NCBI RefSeq assembly: GCF_011752525.1
Contig: NZ_VWXI01000002.1
Location: 372,001 to 436,000 of the forward strand
DNA length: 64,000 bases
Reading direction: 5' to 3'
Origin: Pantoea sp. Cy-639
GTDB lineage: Bacteria > Pseudomonadota > Gammaproteobacteria > Pseudomonadales > Pseudomonadaceae
Position numbers and translations under genes: made by a program. Under the pieces are notes generated by a model, which searched no databases, was not told the origin of the DNA, and saw nothing but the letters and a program-made list of their open reading frames with translations. The stretch's first letter is position 1, and each line of letters starts with the position of its first letter. Positions 10,296 to 19,513 of this stretch are shown here, one piece after another.

Positions 10296-11050
10296 TAAGC
10301 ACGGGCTCCAGCCTCGACCTGCTCGCTGGTCTTACCGAAGCGGCGCTGGCGCGAGGCGAAATCGGCTAGCGCGTTGCGCATGGCCTCGTGTTTGAAGTCC
10401 GGCCAGTACAGGTCGGAGAAATACAGCTCGGCATAGGCCAGCTGCCACAGCAGGAAGTTGCTGATGCGATGCTCGCCACCGGTGCGGATGCACAGGTCGG
10501 GCAGCGGCAGGTCACCGGTGGCCAGGCAGGTCTGCAGCAGGCCCGGGGTGATGTCCTCCGGGCGCAGATGCCCGGCCTGGACCTCTCGCGCCAGACGCTG
10601 AGCGGCCTGGGCGATATCCCACTGCCCACCATAGTTGGCGGCGATCTGCAGGATGAAGCGGTCGTTGCCGGCCGTGATGGCCTCGGCCTCGCGCATCGCG
10701 GCCTGCAGCTCGGGATGGAAGCGCGAGCGATCACCAATGATCCGCAGGCAGATGTTGTTCTCGTTCAGGCGCTTGGCCTCGCGACGCAGCGCCGAGAAGA
10801 ACAGCTCCATCAACGCACCGACCTCTTCGGCCGGGCGTTGCCAGTTCTCGCTGGAGAAGGCGAAGAGCGTGAGCACCTCGACCTTCGCCTCGGCGCAGAC
10901 CTCGATCACCGCCCGAACGGCATCCACGCCGGCCTTGTGCCCGGCGACGCCGGGCAGCAGGCGCTTCTTCGCCCAGCGGTTGTTGCCATCCATGATGATC
11001 GCGACATGGCGCGGCACCGAGGACGGCGCCGCTGACTTGGTCTTTTCCAT
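10295..11050 (-). CDS. uppS: Undecaprenyl diphosphate synthase
   Basis: Condenses eight isopentenyl units onto farnesyl diphosphate to make the C55 lipid carrier for peptidoglycan and O-antigen. The 251 aa cis-prenyltransferase shows HVAIIMDGNNRWAKKR with the catalytic Asp at residue 21, FSSENW, and the C-terminal IRTGGEHRISNFLLWQ segment. It starts 15 bp after frr and is coupled to cdsA. Confidence 0.97.
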   Translation of the reverse strand: MEKTKSAAPSSVPRHVAIIMDGNNRWAKKRLLPGVAGHKAGVDAVRAVIEVCAEAKVEVLTLFAFSSENWQRPAEEVGALMELFFSALRREAKRLNENNICLRIIGDRSRFHPELQAAMREAEAITAGNDRFILQIAANYGGQWDIAQAAQRLAREVQAGHLRPEDITPGLLQTCLATGDLPLPDLCIRTGGEHRISNFLLWQLAYAELYFSDLYWPDFKHEAMRNALADFASRQRRFGKTSEQVEAGARA

Positions 11051-11065
11051 TAAAAAACCCCGGCC

Positions 11066-11623
11066 TTAGACGGCCATCAGGTCCTTTTCCTTGGCCTTGA
11101 ATGCCGCATCGACTTCTGCGACGAACTTGTCGGTCAGCTTCTGGATGTCATCCGCTGCGCGACGCTCTTCGTCTTCGCTGATTTCCTTGTCCTTGGTCAG
11201 CTTCTTCAGATCGGCCAGGGCGTCACGGCGCACGTTGCGCACAGCGACCTTGGCGTCTTCGGCCACGCCGCTGGCCTGCTTGGTGTAGCCCTTGCGGGTT
11301 TCCTCGGTCAGGGCAGGCATCGGCACACGGATGGTGGTGCCGGCGCTGGACGGGTTCAGGCCCAGGTCGGAGGTCAGGATGGCCTTCTCGATGGCGGCGC
11401 TGAGGTTCTTGTCGTGGGCGACGATCTTCAGGGTACGGGCGTCCTCGACGGTGATCGCGGCCACCTGGTTCAGCGGCATGTCGCTACCCCAGGCCGGAAC
11501 CTTGACGCTATCCAGGATGCTCGGGTGGGCGCGACCGGTGCGGATCGCCGCCAGGTTGCGACCCAGGGCCTCGATGGACTTGGTCATGCGCTCCTGCGCG
11601 TCTTTCTTGATGTCGTTGATCAT
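11066..11623 (-). CDS. frr: Ribosome recycling factor
   Basis: Works with EF-G to split post-termination ribosomes. The 185 aa protein has the standard length. The family pattern is visible in [15 protein letters not shown], near residue 25, and in the C-terminal [15 protein letters not shown] helix. It overlaps the pyrH stop by four bases (ATGA), so it is translated with pyrH. Confidence 0.97.
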   Translation of the reverse strand: MINDIKKDAQERMTKSIEALGRNLAAIRTGRAHPSILDSVKVPAWGSDMPLNQVAAITVEDARTLKIVAHDKNLSAAIEKAILTSDLGLNPSSAGTTIRVPMPALTEETRKGYTKQASGVAEDAKVAVRNVRRDALADLKKLTKDKEISEDEERRAADDIQKLTDKFVAEVDAAFKAKEKDLMAV

Positions 11624-12363
11624 GCTTCGCCTTCCTCGATCAAAGTACCTTCAGCGCCACCCACCACGATGTTCAGCAGGGCGCCAGGCTTGTTCATGTT
11701 GAATACCCGCAATGGCATCTTGTGGTCGCGGCACAGGCAGATTGCGGTCAGGTCCATGACGCCGAGCTTGCGGTCGAGCACCTCGTCATAGGTGAGGTGA
11801 TCGAACTTCTCTGCGTGGGGATCCTTGAACGGATCGGCAGTGTACACGCCGTCGACCTTGGTCGCCTTCAGCACGACGTCGGCATCGATTTCGATGGCGC
11901 GCAGGCAAGCTGCGGAGTCGGTGGTGAAGAACGGGTTGCCGGTACCGGCGGAGAAAATTACCACATCACCCGAGTTCAGGTGACGAATAGCTTTGCGACG
12001 ATCGTAATGATCGGTGACACCGACCATCGAAATGGCCGACATGACCAGGGCCGGGATATTCGAACGCTCCAGCGCATCGCGCATGGCAAGGCCGTTCATC
12101 ACGGTAGCCAGCATGCCCATGTGGTCGCCGGTGACGCGATCCATGCCAGCCGCGCTGAGCGCCGCGCCACGGAACAGGTTGCCACCACCGATCACCAGGC
12201 CGACCTGGACACCGATCCCTACCAACTGGCCAACTTCCAGGGCCATGCGGTCCAGCACCTTCGGGTCGATCCCGAAGTCTTCCGAGCCCATCAGGGCCTC
12301 GCCGCTAAGTTTGAGCAAAATGCGTTTATAGCGAGGTTGGCGACCACTCACCTGCTGAGCCAT
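11620..12363 (-). CDS. pyrH: UMP kinase
   Basis: Phosphorylates UMP to UDP, feeding CTP and UDP-sugar pools; bacterial hexameric type of the amino acid kinase family. The 247 aa protein has [14 protein letters not shown] at the N-terminus, VIGGGN, and the nucleotide-binding region [13 protein letters not shown] followed by [13 protein letters not shown]. It lies 180 bp downstream of tsf behind a terminator-like hairpin, so it may have its own promoter. Confidence 0.97.
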   Translation of the reverse strand: MAQQVSGRQPRYKRILLKLSGEALMGSEDFGIDPKVLDRMALEVGQLVGIGVQVGLVIGGGNLFRGAALSAAGMDRVTGDHMGMLATVMNGLAMRDALERSNIPALVMSAISMVGVTDHYDRRKAIRHLNSGDVVIFSAGTGNPFFTTDSAACLRAIEIDADVVLKATKVDGVYTADPFKDPHAEKFDHLTYDEVLDRKLGVMDLTAICLCRDHKMPLRVFNMNKPGALLNIVVGGAEGTLIEEGEA

Positions 12364-12433
12364 TGCGAGTCTCTCCTGCGGCGTACTTTTAAGATATTCG
12401 TGCGAGCTGCTTGCAGCCCGCTAACTGTAGCGC

Positions 12434-12450
12434 GGCACCGCTTCGGTGCC
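12434..12450. repeat. Short GC-rich hairpin upstream of pyrH
   Basis: Seven-base inverted repeat (GGCACCG / CGGTGCC) with a 3-base loop, in the 180 bp tsf-pyrH gap. It would fold in the pyrH leader on the minus strand. No further function can be read from it. Confidence 0.4.
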
Positions 12451-12487
12451 AGCAAGGCCAGGTTTCACAAACCTTTCCTCGCTTTGA

Positions 12488-12523
12488 CAAAGAGGCTGCG
12501 CGCGTGAGCGGGCAGCCTCTTTG
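12488..12523 (-). terminator. Hairpin after tsf
   Basis: Perfect 12 bp inverted repeat (CAAAGAGGCTGC / GCAGCCTCTTTG) with a 12-base loop, starting about 20 bp after the tsf stop. The U-tract is weak on the minus strand, so termination may be partial. Confidence 0.6.
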
Positions 12524-12543
12524 GGGCGACAGACGGGGCTGTC

Positions 12544-13407
12544 TTACTGCTTGGCAGCAGCTACCTGGGCAGCAACTTCGGCAGCGAAGTCGTCAACCGG
12601 CTTCTCGATGCCTTCGCCAACCTTGAAGTAGGTGAAGGAAACGATTTCGGCACCGGCTTTCTTGGCCAGCGCGCCGACCTTGACTTCCGGATCCATCACG
12701 AAGGCTTGCTCTTTCAGCGAGGCTTCGGCTTTGAACTTGGAGATACGACCGTTGATCATGTTTTCAACGATGTTTTCCGGCTTGCCGGCGATCTTGTCGG
12801 CGTTCAGCTGCAGGAAGACGTTCTTCTCGCGCTCGATGGCCTCGGCGGAAATTTCCGACGCATCCAGGAACTCTGGGTTCGAAGCAGCAACGTGCATGGC
12901 AATGTTCTTGGCCAGCTCGACGTCGCCGCCTTTCAGGACAACGACAGCACCAATCTTGTTGCCGTGCAGGTAGGCGCCGACAACGTCACCCTCAACGCGC
13001 GCCAGGCGACGGATGTTGACGTTTTCGCCGCACTTGGCGACCAGGGCTTCACGAGCAGCTTCGCGCGAGGCGATCAGCGGAGCGGCGTCGGTCAGCTTCT
13101 GGGCGAAGGCTTCTTCGATGCTCTCGGCAACGAAGTTCTTGAAGTCGTCTTGCAGGGCCAGGAAGTCGGTCTGCGAGTTCACTTCCAGCAGGACGGCGGA
13201 TTTACCGTCGGTCTTGACGGCGATAGCGCCTTCAGCAGCGACGTTGCCAGCCTTCTTGGCAGCCTTGATGGCGCCCGAGGCACGCATGTCGTCAATGGCT
13301 TTTTCGATGTCGCCGCCAGCCTTTTCCAGGGCCTTCTTGCAATCCATCATGCCTTCGCCGGTACGCTCGCGCAGTTCTTTGACCAGCGCCGCAGTAATTG
13401 CTGCCAT
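12544..13407 (-). CDS. tsf: Elongation factor Ts
   Basis: Nucleotide exchange factor for EF-Tu. The 287 aa protein begins MAAITAALVKELRERTGEGMM, the conserved UBA-like N-terminal domain, and carries the EF-Tu contact motif EVNSQTDFLA near residue 76. It follows rpsB by 185 bp with a strong hairpin between, the usual rpsB-tsf arrangement in which tsf is expressed by readthrough. Confidence 0.98.
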   Translation of the reverse strand: MAAITAALVKELRERTGEGMMDCKKALEKAGGDIEKAIDDMRASGAIKAAKKAGNVAAEGAIAVKTDGKSAVLLEVNSQTDFLALQDDFKNFVAESIEEAFAQKLTDAAPLIASREAAREALVAKCGENVNIRRLARVEGDVVGAYLHGNKIGAVVVLKGGDVELAKNIAMHVAASNPEFLDASEISAEAIEREKNVFLQLNADKIAGKPENIVENMINGRISKFKAEASLKEQAFVMDPEVKVGALAKKAGAEIVSFTYFKVGEGIEKPVDDFAAEVAAQVAAAKQ

Positions 13408-13538
13408 TTCAAAATCCTCTTGGAAAGTTTTTCAACCATTCCACCCGCTGTTCACGGGCGTTAAATTCTGCAAATCGCTGCTTTTATATCAGCTCGCCCA
13501 TGATGCGGGGCCGTTGCTGACAGCAGGATTTCAAGGTG

Positions 13539-13567
13539 GCAAAAAGGGGGCCAAGCCCCCTTTTTGC
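13539..13567 (-). terminator. rpsB-tsf intergenic terminator/attenuator
   Basis: Thirteen-base perfect stem (GCAAAAAGGGGGC / GCCCCCTTTTTGC) with a 3-base loop, 26 bp after the rpsB stop. The T-run is within the distal arm on either strand. It would lower tsf expression relative to rpsB. Confidence 0.75.
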
Positions 13568-13592
13568 GTGCCAAGTAGACGCTAAGCGTCAA

Positions 13593-14330
13593 TTACTCAG
13601 CAGCAGGTGCAGCCGCTTCTTCAGCGTAGACTTCGGTGCCGCCGGCAACATTGTTGCGGCCGCGGATGATGGCGTCAGCCATCGAAGTCATGTACAGCTC
13701 GATGGCGCGAATGGCGTCGTCGTTACCTGGGATCACGTAGTCAACGCCTTCCGGGCTGCTGTTGGTATCGACAACGCCGATAACCGGGATGCCCAGCTTG
13801 TTGGCTTCGGTGATGGCAATGCGCTCGTGGTCGACGTCGATCACGAACAGGGCATCAGGCAGGCCGCCCATGTCCTTGATACCACCCAGGCTGCGGTCCA
13901 GTTTTTCCAGATCGCGGGAACGCATCAGGGCTTCTTTCTTGGTCAGCTTGGCGAAAGTGCCGTCTTCGGCCTGGGTTTCCAGGTCGCGCAGACGCTTGAT
14001 CGAAGCGCGGATGGTCTTGTAGTTGGTCAGCATGCCGCCCAACCAACGGTGATCAACGTATGGCGAACCAGCGCGAGCAGCCTGCTCGGCGACGATCTTG
14101 CCGGCGGAACGCTTGGTGCCGACGAACAGGATCTTGTTCTTGCCCTGGGCCAGGCGCTCTACGAACGACAGAGCGTCGTTGAACATCGGCAGGGTTTTTT
14201 CCAGGTTGATGATGTGGATCTTGTTACGCGCGCCGAAAATGAACTTGCCCATTTTCGGGTTCCAGTAACGGGTCTGGTGGCCGAAGTGCACACCGGCCTT
14301 CAGCATATCGCGCATGTTGACTTGGGACAT
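13593..14330 (-). CDS. rpsB: 30S ribosomal protein S2
   Basis: Small-subunit ribosomal protein needed for S1 binding to the ribosome. The 245 aa protein begins [21 protein letters not shown]; the signatures [11 protein letters not shown] and [12 protein letters not shown] are present. A good ribosome site (AAGGAAC) precedes the chosen ATG. The frame is open 54 codons upstream, but that part is the leader RNA and is not conserved protein. Confidence 0.98.
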   Translation of the reverse strand: MSQVNMRDMLKAGVHFGHQTRYWNPKMGKFIFGARNKIHIINLEKTLPMFNDALSFVERLAQGKNKILFVGTKRSAGKIVAEQAARAGSPYVDHRWLGGMLTNYKTIRASIKRLRDLETQAEDGTFAKLTKKEALMRSRDLEKLDRSLGGIKDMGGLPDALFVIDVDHERIAITEANKLGIPVIGVVDTNSSPEGVDYVIPGNDDAIRAIELYMTSMADAIIRGRNNVAGGTEVYAEEAAAPAAE

Positions 14331-14469
14331 GATAGTTCCTTGATAAGTCGGGTTGGGCCTCCACGTATCCCAATGACCAACCCGCGTCTCCAAGAGGAGT
14401 CGGGGCACCCAGGCCATCGTGTCGACACGTGTGTGGGTTTGAGCTTGCGAAGGACCTCCTCCGAAAGCG
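14331..14469 (-). promoter_or_regulatory. Structured rpsB leader RNA
   Basis: The transcribed leader contains three foldable parts: a 12 bp perfect palindrome at 14418-14429 (CGTGTCGACACG), a CTCC/GGAG hairpin at 14388-14399, and an 8 bp stem pairing 14349-14356 with 14377-14384 around a 20-base loop, close to the start codon. In enterobacteria the rpsB leader is known to bind S2 for feedback control. That this leader does the same is an inference from position and foldability. Confidence 0.45.
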
Positions 14470-14475
14470 GCGCAT

Positions 14476-14504
14476 GTTATACCACAGACCACGGACGAAC
14501 GGAA
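14476..14504 (-). promoter_or_regulatory. Likely rpsB promoter
   Basis: On the minus strand TATAAC (14476-14481) stands 17 bases from TTCCGT (14499-14504), with a GC-rich discriminator (ATGCGCCGC) just downstream. GC-rich discriminators are typical of stringently controlled ribosomal promoters. Confidence 0.55.
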
Positions 14505-14632
14505 CCCGGATGATGCAGCGTCCGTCAGTGGTTTTTGCAGCGACCCGCCTTTGGGGCCAGAATGCCTTCAATAGCCCACCGGATCGCCGGGATTCTCCCA
14601 TGGGATCCCGCCAGATCGCCGCCGCGCTCTGG

Positions 14633-14638
14633 TAGAAT
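14633..14638 (+). promoter_or_regulatory. Possible map promoter (-10)
   Basis: TAGAAT preceded by TGG forms an extended -10 about 50 bp upstream of the map start. No convincing -35 is seen. The 359 bp rpsB-map gap otherwise holds the rpsB promoter and leader. Confidence 0.35.
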
Positions 14639-14689
14639 CCGGCCTTTCCCGTTCGTTCGCGCCGCCCGCGGCGCCGTAGAGAGCCTGTA

Positions 14690-15472
14690 ATGACCGTCAC
14701 CATCAAGACCGCAGAAGACATCGAGAAGATGCGCATCGCCGGCCGCCTGGCCGCCGAAGTGCTGGAAATGATCGAAGAGCACGTCAAGCCCGGCGTCACC
14801 ACCGAAGAGCTCGACCGCCTGTGCCACGACTACATCGTCAACGTCCAGCAGGCCATCCCGGCGCCCCTCAACTACAAGGGCTTCCCCAAGTCGATCTGCA
14901 CCTCGATCAACCACGTGGTATGCCACGGGATCCCCAATGACAAGGCCCTGAAGGACGGCGACACCATCAACATCGACGTCACCGTGATCAAGGACGGCTA
15001 CCACGGCGACACCAGCCGCATGTTCCACGTCGGCAACGTCGCACCGTGGGCCGAGCGCCTGTCGGCAGTCACCCAGGAATGCCTGTACAAGGCCATCGAG
15101 CTGGTCAAGCCGGGCTGCCGCCTGGGCGACATCGGCGAGGTGATCCAGAAGCACGCCGAGAAGAACGGTTTCTCGGTAGTCCGCGAGTTCTGCGGCCACG
15201 GCATCGGCAAGGTGTTCCACGAAGAACCGCAGATCCTTCACTACGGCCGCGCCGGCACCGGCATGGAGCTCAAGGAAGGCATGACCTTCACCATCGAGCC
15301 GATGATCAACCAGGGCAAGGCCGACACCAAGGTGCTGGGCGACGGCTGGACCGCCATCACCAAGGACCGCAAGCTCTCGGCCCAGTGGGAGCACACCCTG
15401 GTGGTGACCGCCACCGGTTACGAGATCTTCACCCTGCGCAAGGACGACACCATTCCGCGCACTTCGGCCTGA
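14690..15472 (+). CDS. map: Methionine aminopeptidase, type I
   Basis: Removes the N-terminal methionine from nascent proteins. The 260 aa pita-bread-fold enzyme has substrate His 79 in [11 protein letters not shown], metal-binding Asp 96 and Asp 107 ([15 protein letters not shown]), the His in [15 protein letters not shown], and the Glu residues of FTIEPMI and WEHTLVV. It is divergent from rpsB, as in most gamma-proteobacteria, and is followed 25 bp later by glnD. Confidence 0.98.
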   Translation: MTVTIKTAEDIEKMRIAGRLAAEVLEMIEEHVKPGVTTEELDRLCHDYIVNVQQAIPAPLNYKGFPKSICTSINHVVCHGIPNDKALKDGDTINIDVTVIKDGYHGDTSRMFHVGNVAPWAERLSAVTQECLYKAIELVKPGCRLGDIGEVIQKHAEKNGFSVVREFCGHGIGKVFHEEPQILHYGRAGTGMELKEGMTFTIEPMINQGKADTKVLGDGWTAITKDRKLSAQWEHTLVVTATGYEIFTLRKDDTIPRTSA

Positions 15473-15497
15473 CTCTCCTCGACAGGAACGCGACTCG

Positions 15498-18197
15498 ATG
15501 CCCCAGGTGGATCCCGAGCTGTTCGACCGCGGCCAGTTCCAGGCGGAACTGGCCCTCAAGGCAAGCCCCATCGCCGCCTTCAAGAAAGCCATTCGCCTGG
15601 CCGGCGAGGTGCTCGACAAGCGTTTCCGGGAAGGCGGCGAGATCCGCCGACTGATCGAGGACCGCGCCTGGTTCGTCGACAACATCCTGCAACAGGCGTG
15701 GAACCAGTTCGACTGGGGCAACCCCGACGGCATCGCCCTGGTCGCGGTCGGTGGCTACGGCCGTGGCGAGCTGCACCCGTATTCCGACATCGACCTGCTG
15801 ATCCTGCTCGAGGCCGCCGAGCACGAGCAGTACCGCGAGGCCATCGAGCGCTTTCTCACCCTACTGTGGGACATCGGCCTGGAGGTCGGCCAGAGCGTGC
15901 GCACCCTCGACGAGTGCGCCGAACAGGCCCGCGCCGACCTCACCATCATTACCAACCTGATGGAGAGCCGTACCATCGCCGGCCCCGAGCCACTGCGCCA
16001 GCGCATGCTCCAGGCCACCAGCACCGAACACATGTGGCCGAGCAAGGAGTTCTTCCTGGCCAAACGCGCCGAACTCAAGGCTCGCCACCACAAGTACAAC
16101 GACACCGAGTACAACCTCGAGCCCAACGTCAAGGGCTCGCCCGGCGGCCTGCGCGATATCCAGACCGTGCTGTGGGTAGCCCGCCGTCAGTACGGCACGC
16201 TGAACCTGCACGCCCTGGCCAACGAGGACTTCCTGCTGGAGAGCGAGAGCGAGCTGCTGGCCTCCTCCCAGGCCTTCCTCTGGCGCGTGCGCTACGCCCT
16301 GCACATGCTCGCCGGACGCGCCGAGGACCGGCTGCTGTTCGATCACCAGCGCAGCATCGCCAGCCTCCTGGGCTATCACGACGACAACCCCAAGCGCGCC
16401 ATCGAACAGTTCATGCAGCAGTACTACCGGGTGGTGATGAGCATCAGCCAGTTGTGCGACCTGATCATCCAGCACTTCGAGGAAGTCATCCTCGCCGACG
16501 ACAGCGGCACCACGCAGCCACTCAACGCCCGCTTCCGCGTGCATGACGGCTATATAGAAGCGGTAAACCCGAACGTGTTCCGGCGTACCCCGTTCGCCAT
16601 GCTGGAAATCTTCGTGCTACTGGCCCAGCACCCCGAGATCAAGGGCGTGCGCGCCGATACCGTGCGCCAGTTGCGCGAGCACCGGCACCTGATCGACGAC
16701 AAGTTCCGCAACGACATCCGCAACACCAGCCTGTTCATCGAGCTGTTCAAGTGCGCGATCGGCATCCACCGCAACCTGCGGCGGATGAACCGCTACGGCA
16801 TCCTCGGCCGCTACCTGCCGGAGTTCGGCCTGATCGTCGGGCAGATGCAGCACGACCTGTTCCACATCTACACCGTGGATGCGCACACGCTCAACCTGAT
16901 CAAGCACCTGCGCAAGCTGCAGTACACCCCGGTATCGGAGAAATTCCCGCTGGCCAGCAAGCTCATGGGCCACCTGCCCAAACCCGAGCTGATCTACCTG
17001 GCCGGGCTGTACCACGATATCGGCAAGGGGCGTCAGGGCGACCACTCCGAGCTCGGCGCGGTGGACGCCCAGCAGTTCTGCGAACGCCACCAGCTCCCGG
17101 CATGGGACAGCCGGCTGATCGTCTGGCTGGTGCAGAACCACCTGGTGATGTCCACCACCGCCCAGCGCAAGGACCTGTCCGACCCACAGGTGATCAACGA
17201 CTTCGCCCTGCACGTGGGCGACGAAACGCGCCTGGACTACCTCTACGTGCTCACCGTGGCCGACATCAACGCCACCAACCCCAGCCTCTGGAACTCCTGG
17301 CGCGCCAGCCTGCTGCGCCAACTCTACACCGAGACCAAGCGCGCCCTGCGCCGCGGCCTGGAGAACCCGCTGGACCGCGAGGAACAGATTCGCCAGACCC
17401 AGAGCGCGGCACTGGACATCCTGGTGCGCGAAGGCACCGACCCGGACGATGTCGAACAGCTATGGTCGCAACTGGGCGATGACTATTTCCTCAAGCACAC
17501 CGCGGCCGACGTGGCCTGGCATAGCGACGCGATCCTCCAGCAGCCGGCCGACAGCGGCCCTTTGGTACTGATCAAGGAAACCACCCAGCGCGAGTTCGAG
17601 GGCGGCACGCAGATCTTCATCTATGCCCCCGACCAGCACGACTTCTTCGCCGTGACCGTGGCGGCCATGTCGCAGCTCAACCTGAACATCCACGACGCCC
17701 GGATCATCACCTCGAGCAGCCAGTTCACCCTCGACACCTACATCGTGCTCGACAATGATGGCGGCTCGATCGGCGACAACCCGCGGCGGGTCAGGCAGAT
17801 CCGCGACGGCCTCACCGAAGCGCTGCGCACCCCCGAGGACTACCCCGCGATCATCCAGCGCCGGGTGCCGCGCCAGCTCAAGCACTTCAATTTCCCGCCC
17901 CAGGTGACCATCCTCAACGACGCCCAGCGCCCGGTGACCATCCTCGAGATCACCGCCCCCGACCGCCCCGGCCTGCTGGCACGGATCGGGCGGATCTTCC
18001 TGGAGTTCGACATCTCGCTGCAGAACGCCAAGATCGCCACCCTCGGCGAACGGGTCGAAGACGTGTTCTTCATTACCGACGCCGACAACCAGCCGCTGTC
18101 CGACCCACAGCTGTGCAGCCGCCTGCAGGAGGCCATCGTCCAGCAGTTGCAGGCCGGCCAGGCCAGCGACGCCAGCCCCACCCGCATGACTTTTTGA
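15498..18197 (+). CDS. glnD: Bifunctional uridylyltransferase/uridylyl-removing enzyme GlnD
   Basis: Primary nitrogen sensor: adds UMP to PII when glutamine is low and removes it when glutamine is high. The 899 aa protein has a nucleotidyltransferase domain with [17 protein letters not shown] (residues 85-101; catalytic Asp 97 and 99). An HD hydrolase domain follows with HDIGKGR near residue 506 for UMP removal, then two C-terminal ACT domains (about 705-785 and 815-890) that bind glutamine. Length and domain order are normal. It is in line with map and dapC. Confidence 0.98.
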   Translation: MPQVDPELFDRGQFQAELALKASPIAAFKKAIRLAGEVLDKRFREGGEIRRLIEDRAWFVDNILQQAWNQFDWGNPDGIALVAVGGYGRGELHPYSDIDLLILLEAAEHEQYREAIERFLTLLWDIGLEVGQSVRTLDECAEQARADLTIITNLMESRTIAGPEPLRQRMLQATSTEHMWPSKEFFLAKRAELKARHHKYNDTEYNLEPNVKGSPGGLRDIQTVLWVARRQYGTLNLHALANEDFLLESESELLASSQAFLWRVRYALHMLAGRAEDRLLFDHQRSIASLLGYHDDNPKRAIEQFMQQYYRVVMSISQLCDLIIQHFEEVILADDSGTTQPLNARFRVHDGYIEAVNPNVFRRTPFAMLEIFVLLAQHPEIKGVRADTVRQLREHRHLIDDKFRNDIRNTSLFIELFKCAIGIHRNLRRMNRYGILGRYLPEFGLIVGQMQHDLFHIYTVDAHTLNLIKHLRKLQYTPVSEKFPLASKLMGHLPKPELIYLAGLYHDIGKGRQGDHSELGAVDAQQFCERHQLPAWDSRLIVWLVQNHLVMSTTAQRKDLSDPQVINDFALHVGDETRLDYLYVLTVADINATNPSLWNSWRASLLRQLYTETKRALRRGLENPLDREEQIRQTQSAALDILVREGTDPDDVEQLWSQLGDDYFLKHTAADVAWHSDAILQQPADSGPLVLIKETTQREFEGGTQIFIYAPDQHDFFAVTVAAMSQLNLNIHDARIITSSSQFTLDTYIVLDNDGGSIGDNPRRVRQIRDGLTEALRTPEDYPAIIQRRVPRQLKHFNFPPQVTILNDAQRPVTILEITAPDRPGLLARIGRIFLEFDISLQNAKIATLGERVEDVFFITDADNQPLSDPQLCSRLQEAIVQQLQAGQASDASPTRMTF

Positions 18198-18218
18198 CGA
18201 TAACGAGACCTTGCGCCG

Positions 18219-19415
18219 ATGAACCACGCCTTGACCCAGCTTCAGCCCTACCCGTTCGAGAAACTGCGCGCCCTGCTGGGCACCGTGAAACCGGCAGCCG
18301 ACAAACGCGCCATCGCCTTGTCGATCGGTGAACCCAAGCACGCCTCGCCGGCGTTCGTCGCCCAGGCCATGGCCGATAACCTCGACAAGCTGGCGGTCTA
18401 CCCGAGCACCCTGGGCCTGCCGGCGTTGCGCCAGGCGATCGGCCAATGGTGCGAGCGCCGCTTCGGCGTGCCAACCGGCTGGCTCGATGCCGAGCGCCAC
18501 ATCCTGCCGGTCAACGGCACCCGTGAAGCGCTGTTCGCCTTCACCCAGGCGGTGGTCAACCGCGCCGACGACGGCCTGGTGGTCAGCCCCAACCCGTTCT
18601 ACCAGATCTACGAGGGCGCGGCGCTGCTGGCCGGCGCCACTCCACACTACCTGCCATGCCTGGAAAGCAACGGCTTCAACCCGGACTTCGACGCGGTACC
18701 GGCCGAGGTCTGGCAACGCTGCCAGATCCTGTTCCTGTGCTCGCCGGGCAACCCCACCGGCGCCCTGGTGCCGATGAACACACTGAAAAAGCTCATCGCC
18801 CTGGCCGACGCGCACGACTTCGTGATCGCCGCCGACGAATGCTACAGCGAGCTGTACTTCGACGAAGACGCCCCGCCACCCGGCCTGCTGAGCGCCTGCG
18901 CCGAACTGGGTCGCCATGATTTCAAGCGTTGCGTGGTGTTCCACAGCCTGTCCAAGCGCTCCAACCTGCCAGGCCTGCGCTCGGGCTTCGTCGCCGGCGA
19001 TGCCGAGATCATCAAGCCGTTCCTGCTGTACCGCACCTATCACGGCTGCGCGATGCCGGTCCAAACCCAGCTGGCCAGCATCGCTGCCTGGCAGGACGAG
19101 GCGCATGTGCGCGAAAACCGCGACCTGTACCGCGCCAAGTACGACGCCGTGCTCGACATCCTGCAGCCGGTGCTTGACGTACAGCGCCCGGATGGCAGCT
19201 TCTACCTGTGGGCCAAGGTGCCGGGCAACGACGCCGACTTCACCCGCGACCTGTTCGAGGCCGAGCATGTGACCGTGGTGCCGGGGTCGTACCTGTCCCG
19301 CGAAGTCGATGGCGTGAACCCTGGCGCCGGTCGAGTGCGCATGGCGCTGGTCGCGCCGCTGGCCGAGTGCATCGAAGCCGCCGAACGCATTCGCGCTTTC
19401 ACGCAACGACGCTGA
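18219..19415 (+). CDS. dapC: Succinyldiaminopimelate transaminase DapC
   Basis: Fold-type I PLP aminotransferase converting N-succinyl-2-amino-6-ketopimelate to N-succinyl-LL-diaminopimelate for lysine and peptidoglycan. The 398 aa protein has the PLP lysine in HSLSKRSNLPGLRSGF (near residue 246), SPGNPTG, and the C-terminal Arg region GRVRMALV. It starts 21 bp after glnD. With dapD and dapE further on, the window holds three successive succinylase-branch genes. The glnD neighbour is the usual place for dapC in Pseudomonas. Confidence 0.93.
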   Translation: MNHALTQLQPYPFEKLRALLGTVKPAADKRAIALSIGEPKHASPAFVAQAMADNLDKLAVYPSTLGLPALRQAIGQWCERRFGVPTGWLDAERHILPVNGTREALFAFTQAVVNRADDGLVVSPNPFYQIYEGAALLAGATPHYLPCLESNGFNPDFDAVPAEVWQRCQILFLCSPGNPTGALVPMNTLKKLIALADAHDFVIAADECYSELYFDEDAPPPGLLSACAELGRHDFKRCVVFHSLSKRSNLPGLRSGFVAGDAEIIKPFLLYRTYHGCAMPVQTQLASIAAWQDEAHVRENRDLYRAKYDAVLDILQPVLDVQRPDGSFYLWAKVPGNDADFTRDLFEAEHVTVVPGSYLSREVDGVNPGAGRVRMALVAPLAECIEAAERIRAFTQRR

Positions 19416-19513
19416 ACACGTCGCTGCACCCACCCGGAGCGACGCCAGCCTTGCTGGCGAAACCAACGTCGCAGCGCAGGGCACCGGCACAGCCGGCGCC
19501 TCCATGCTTCTGG

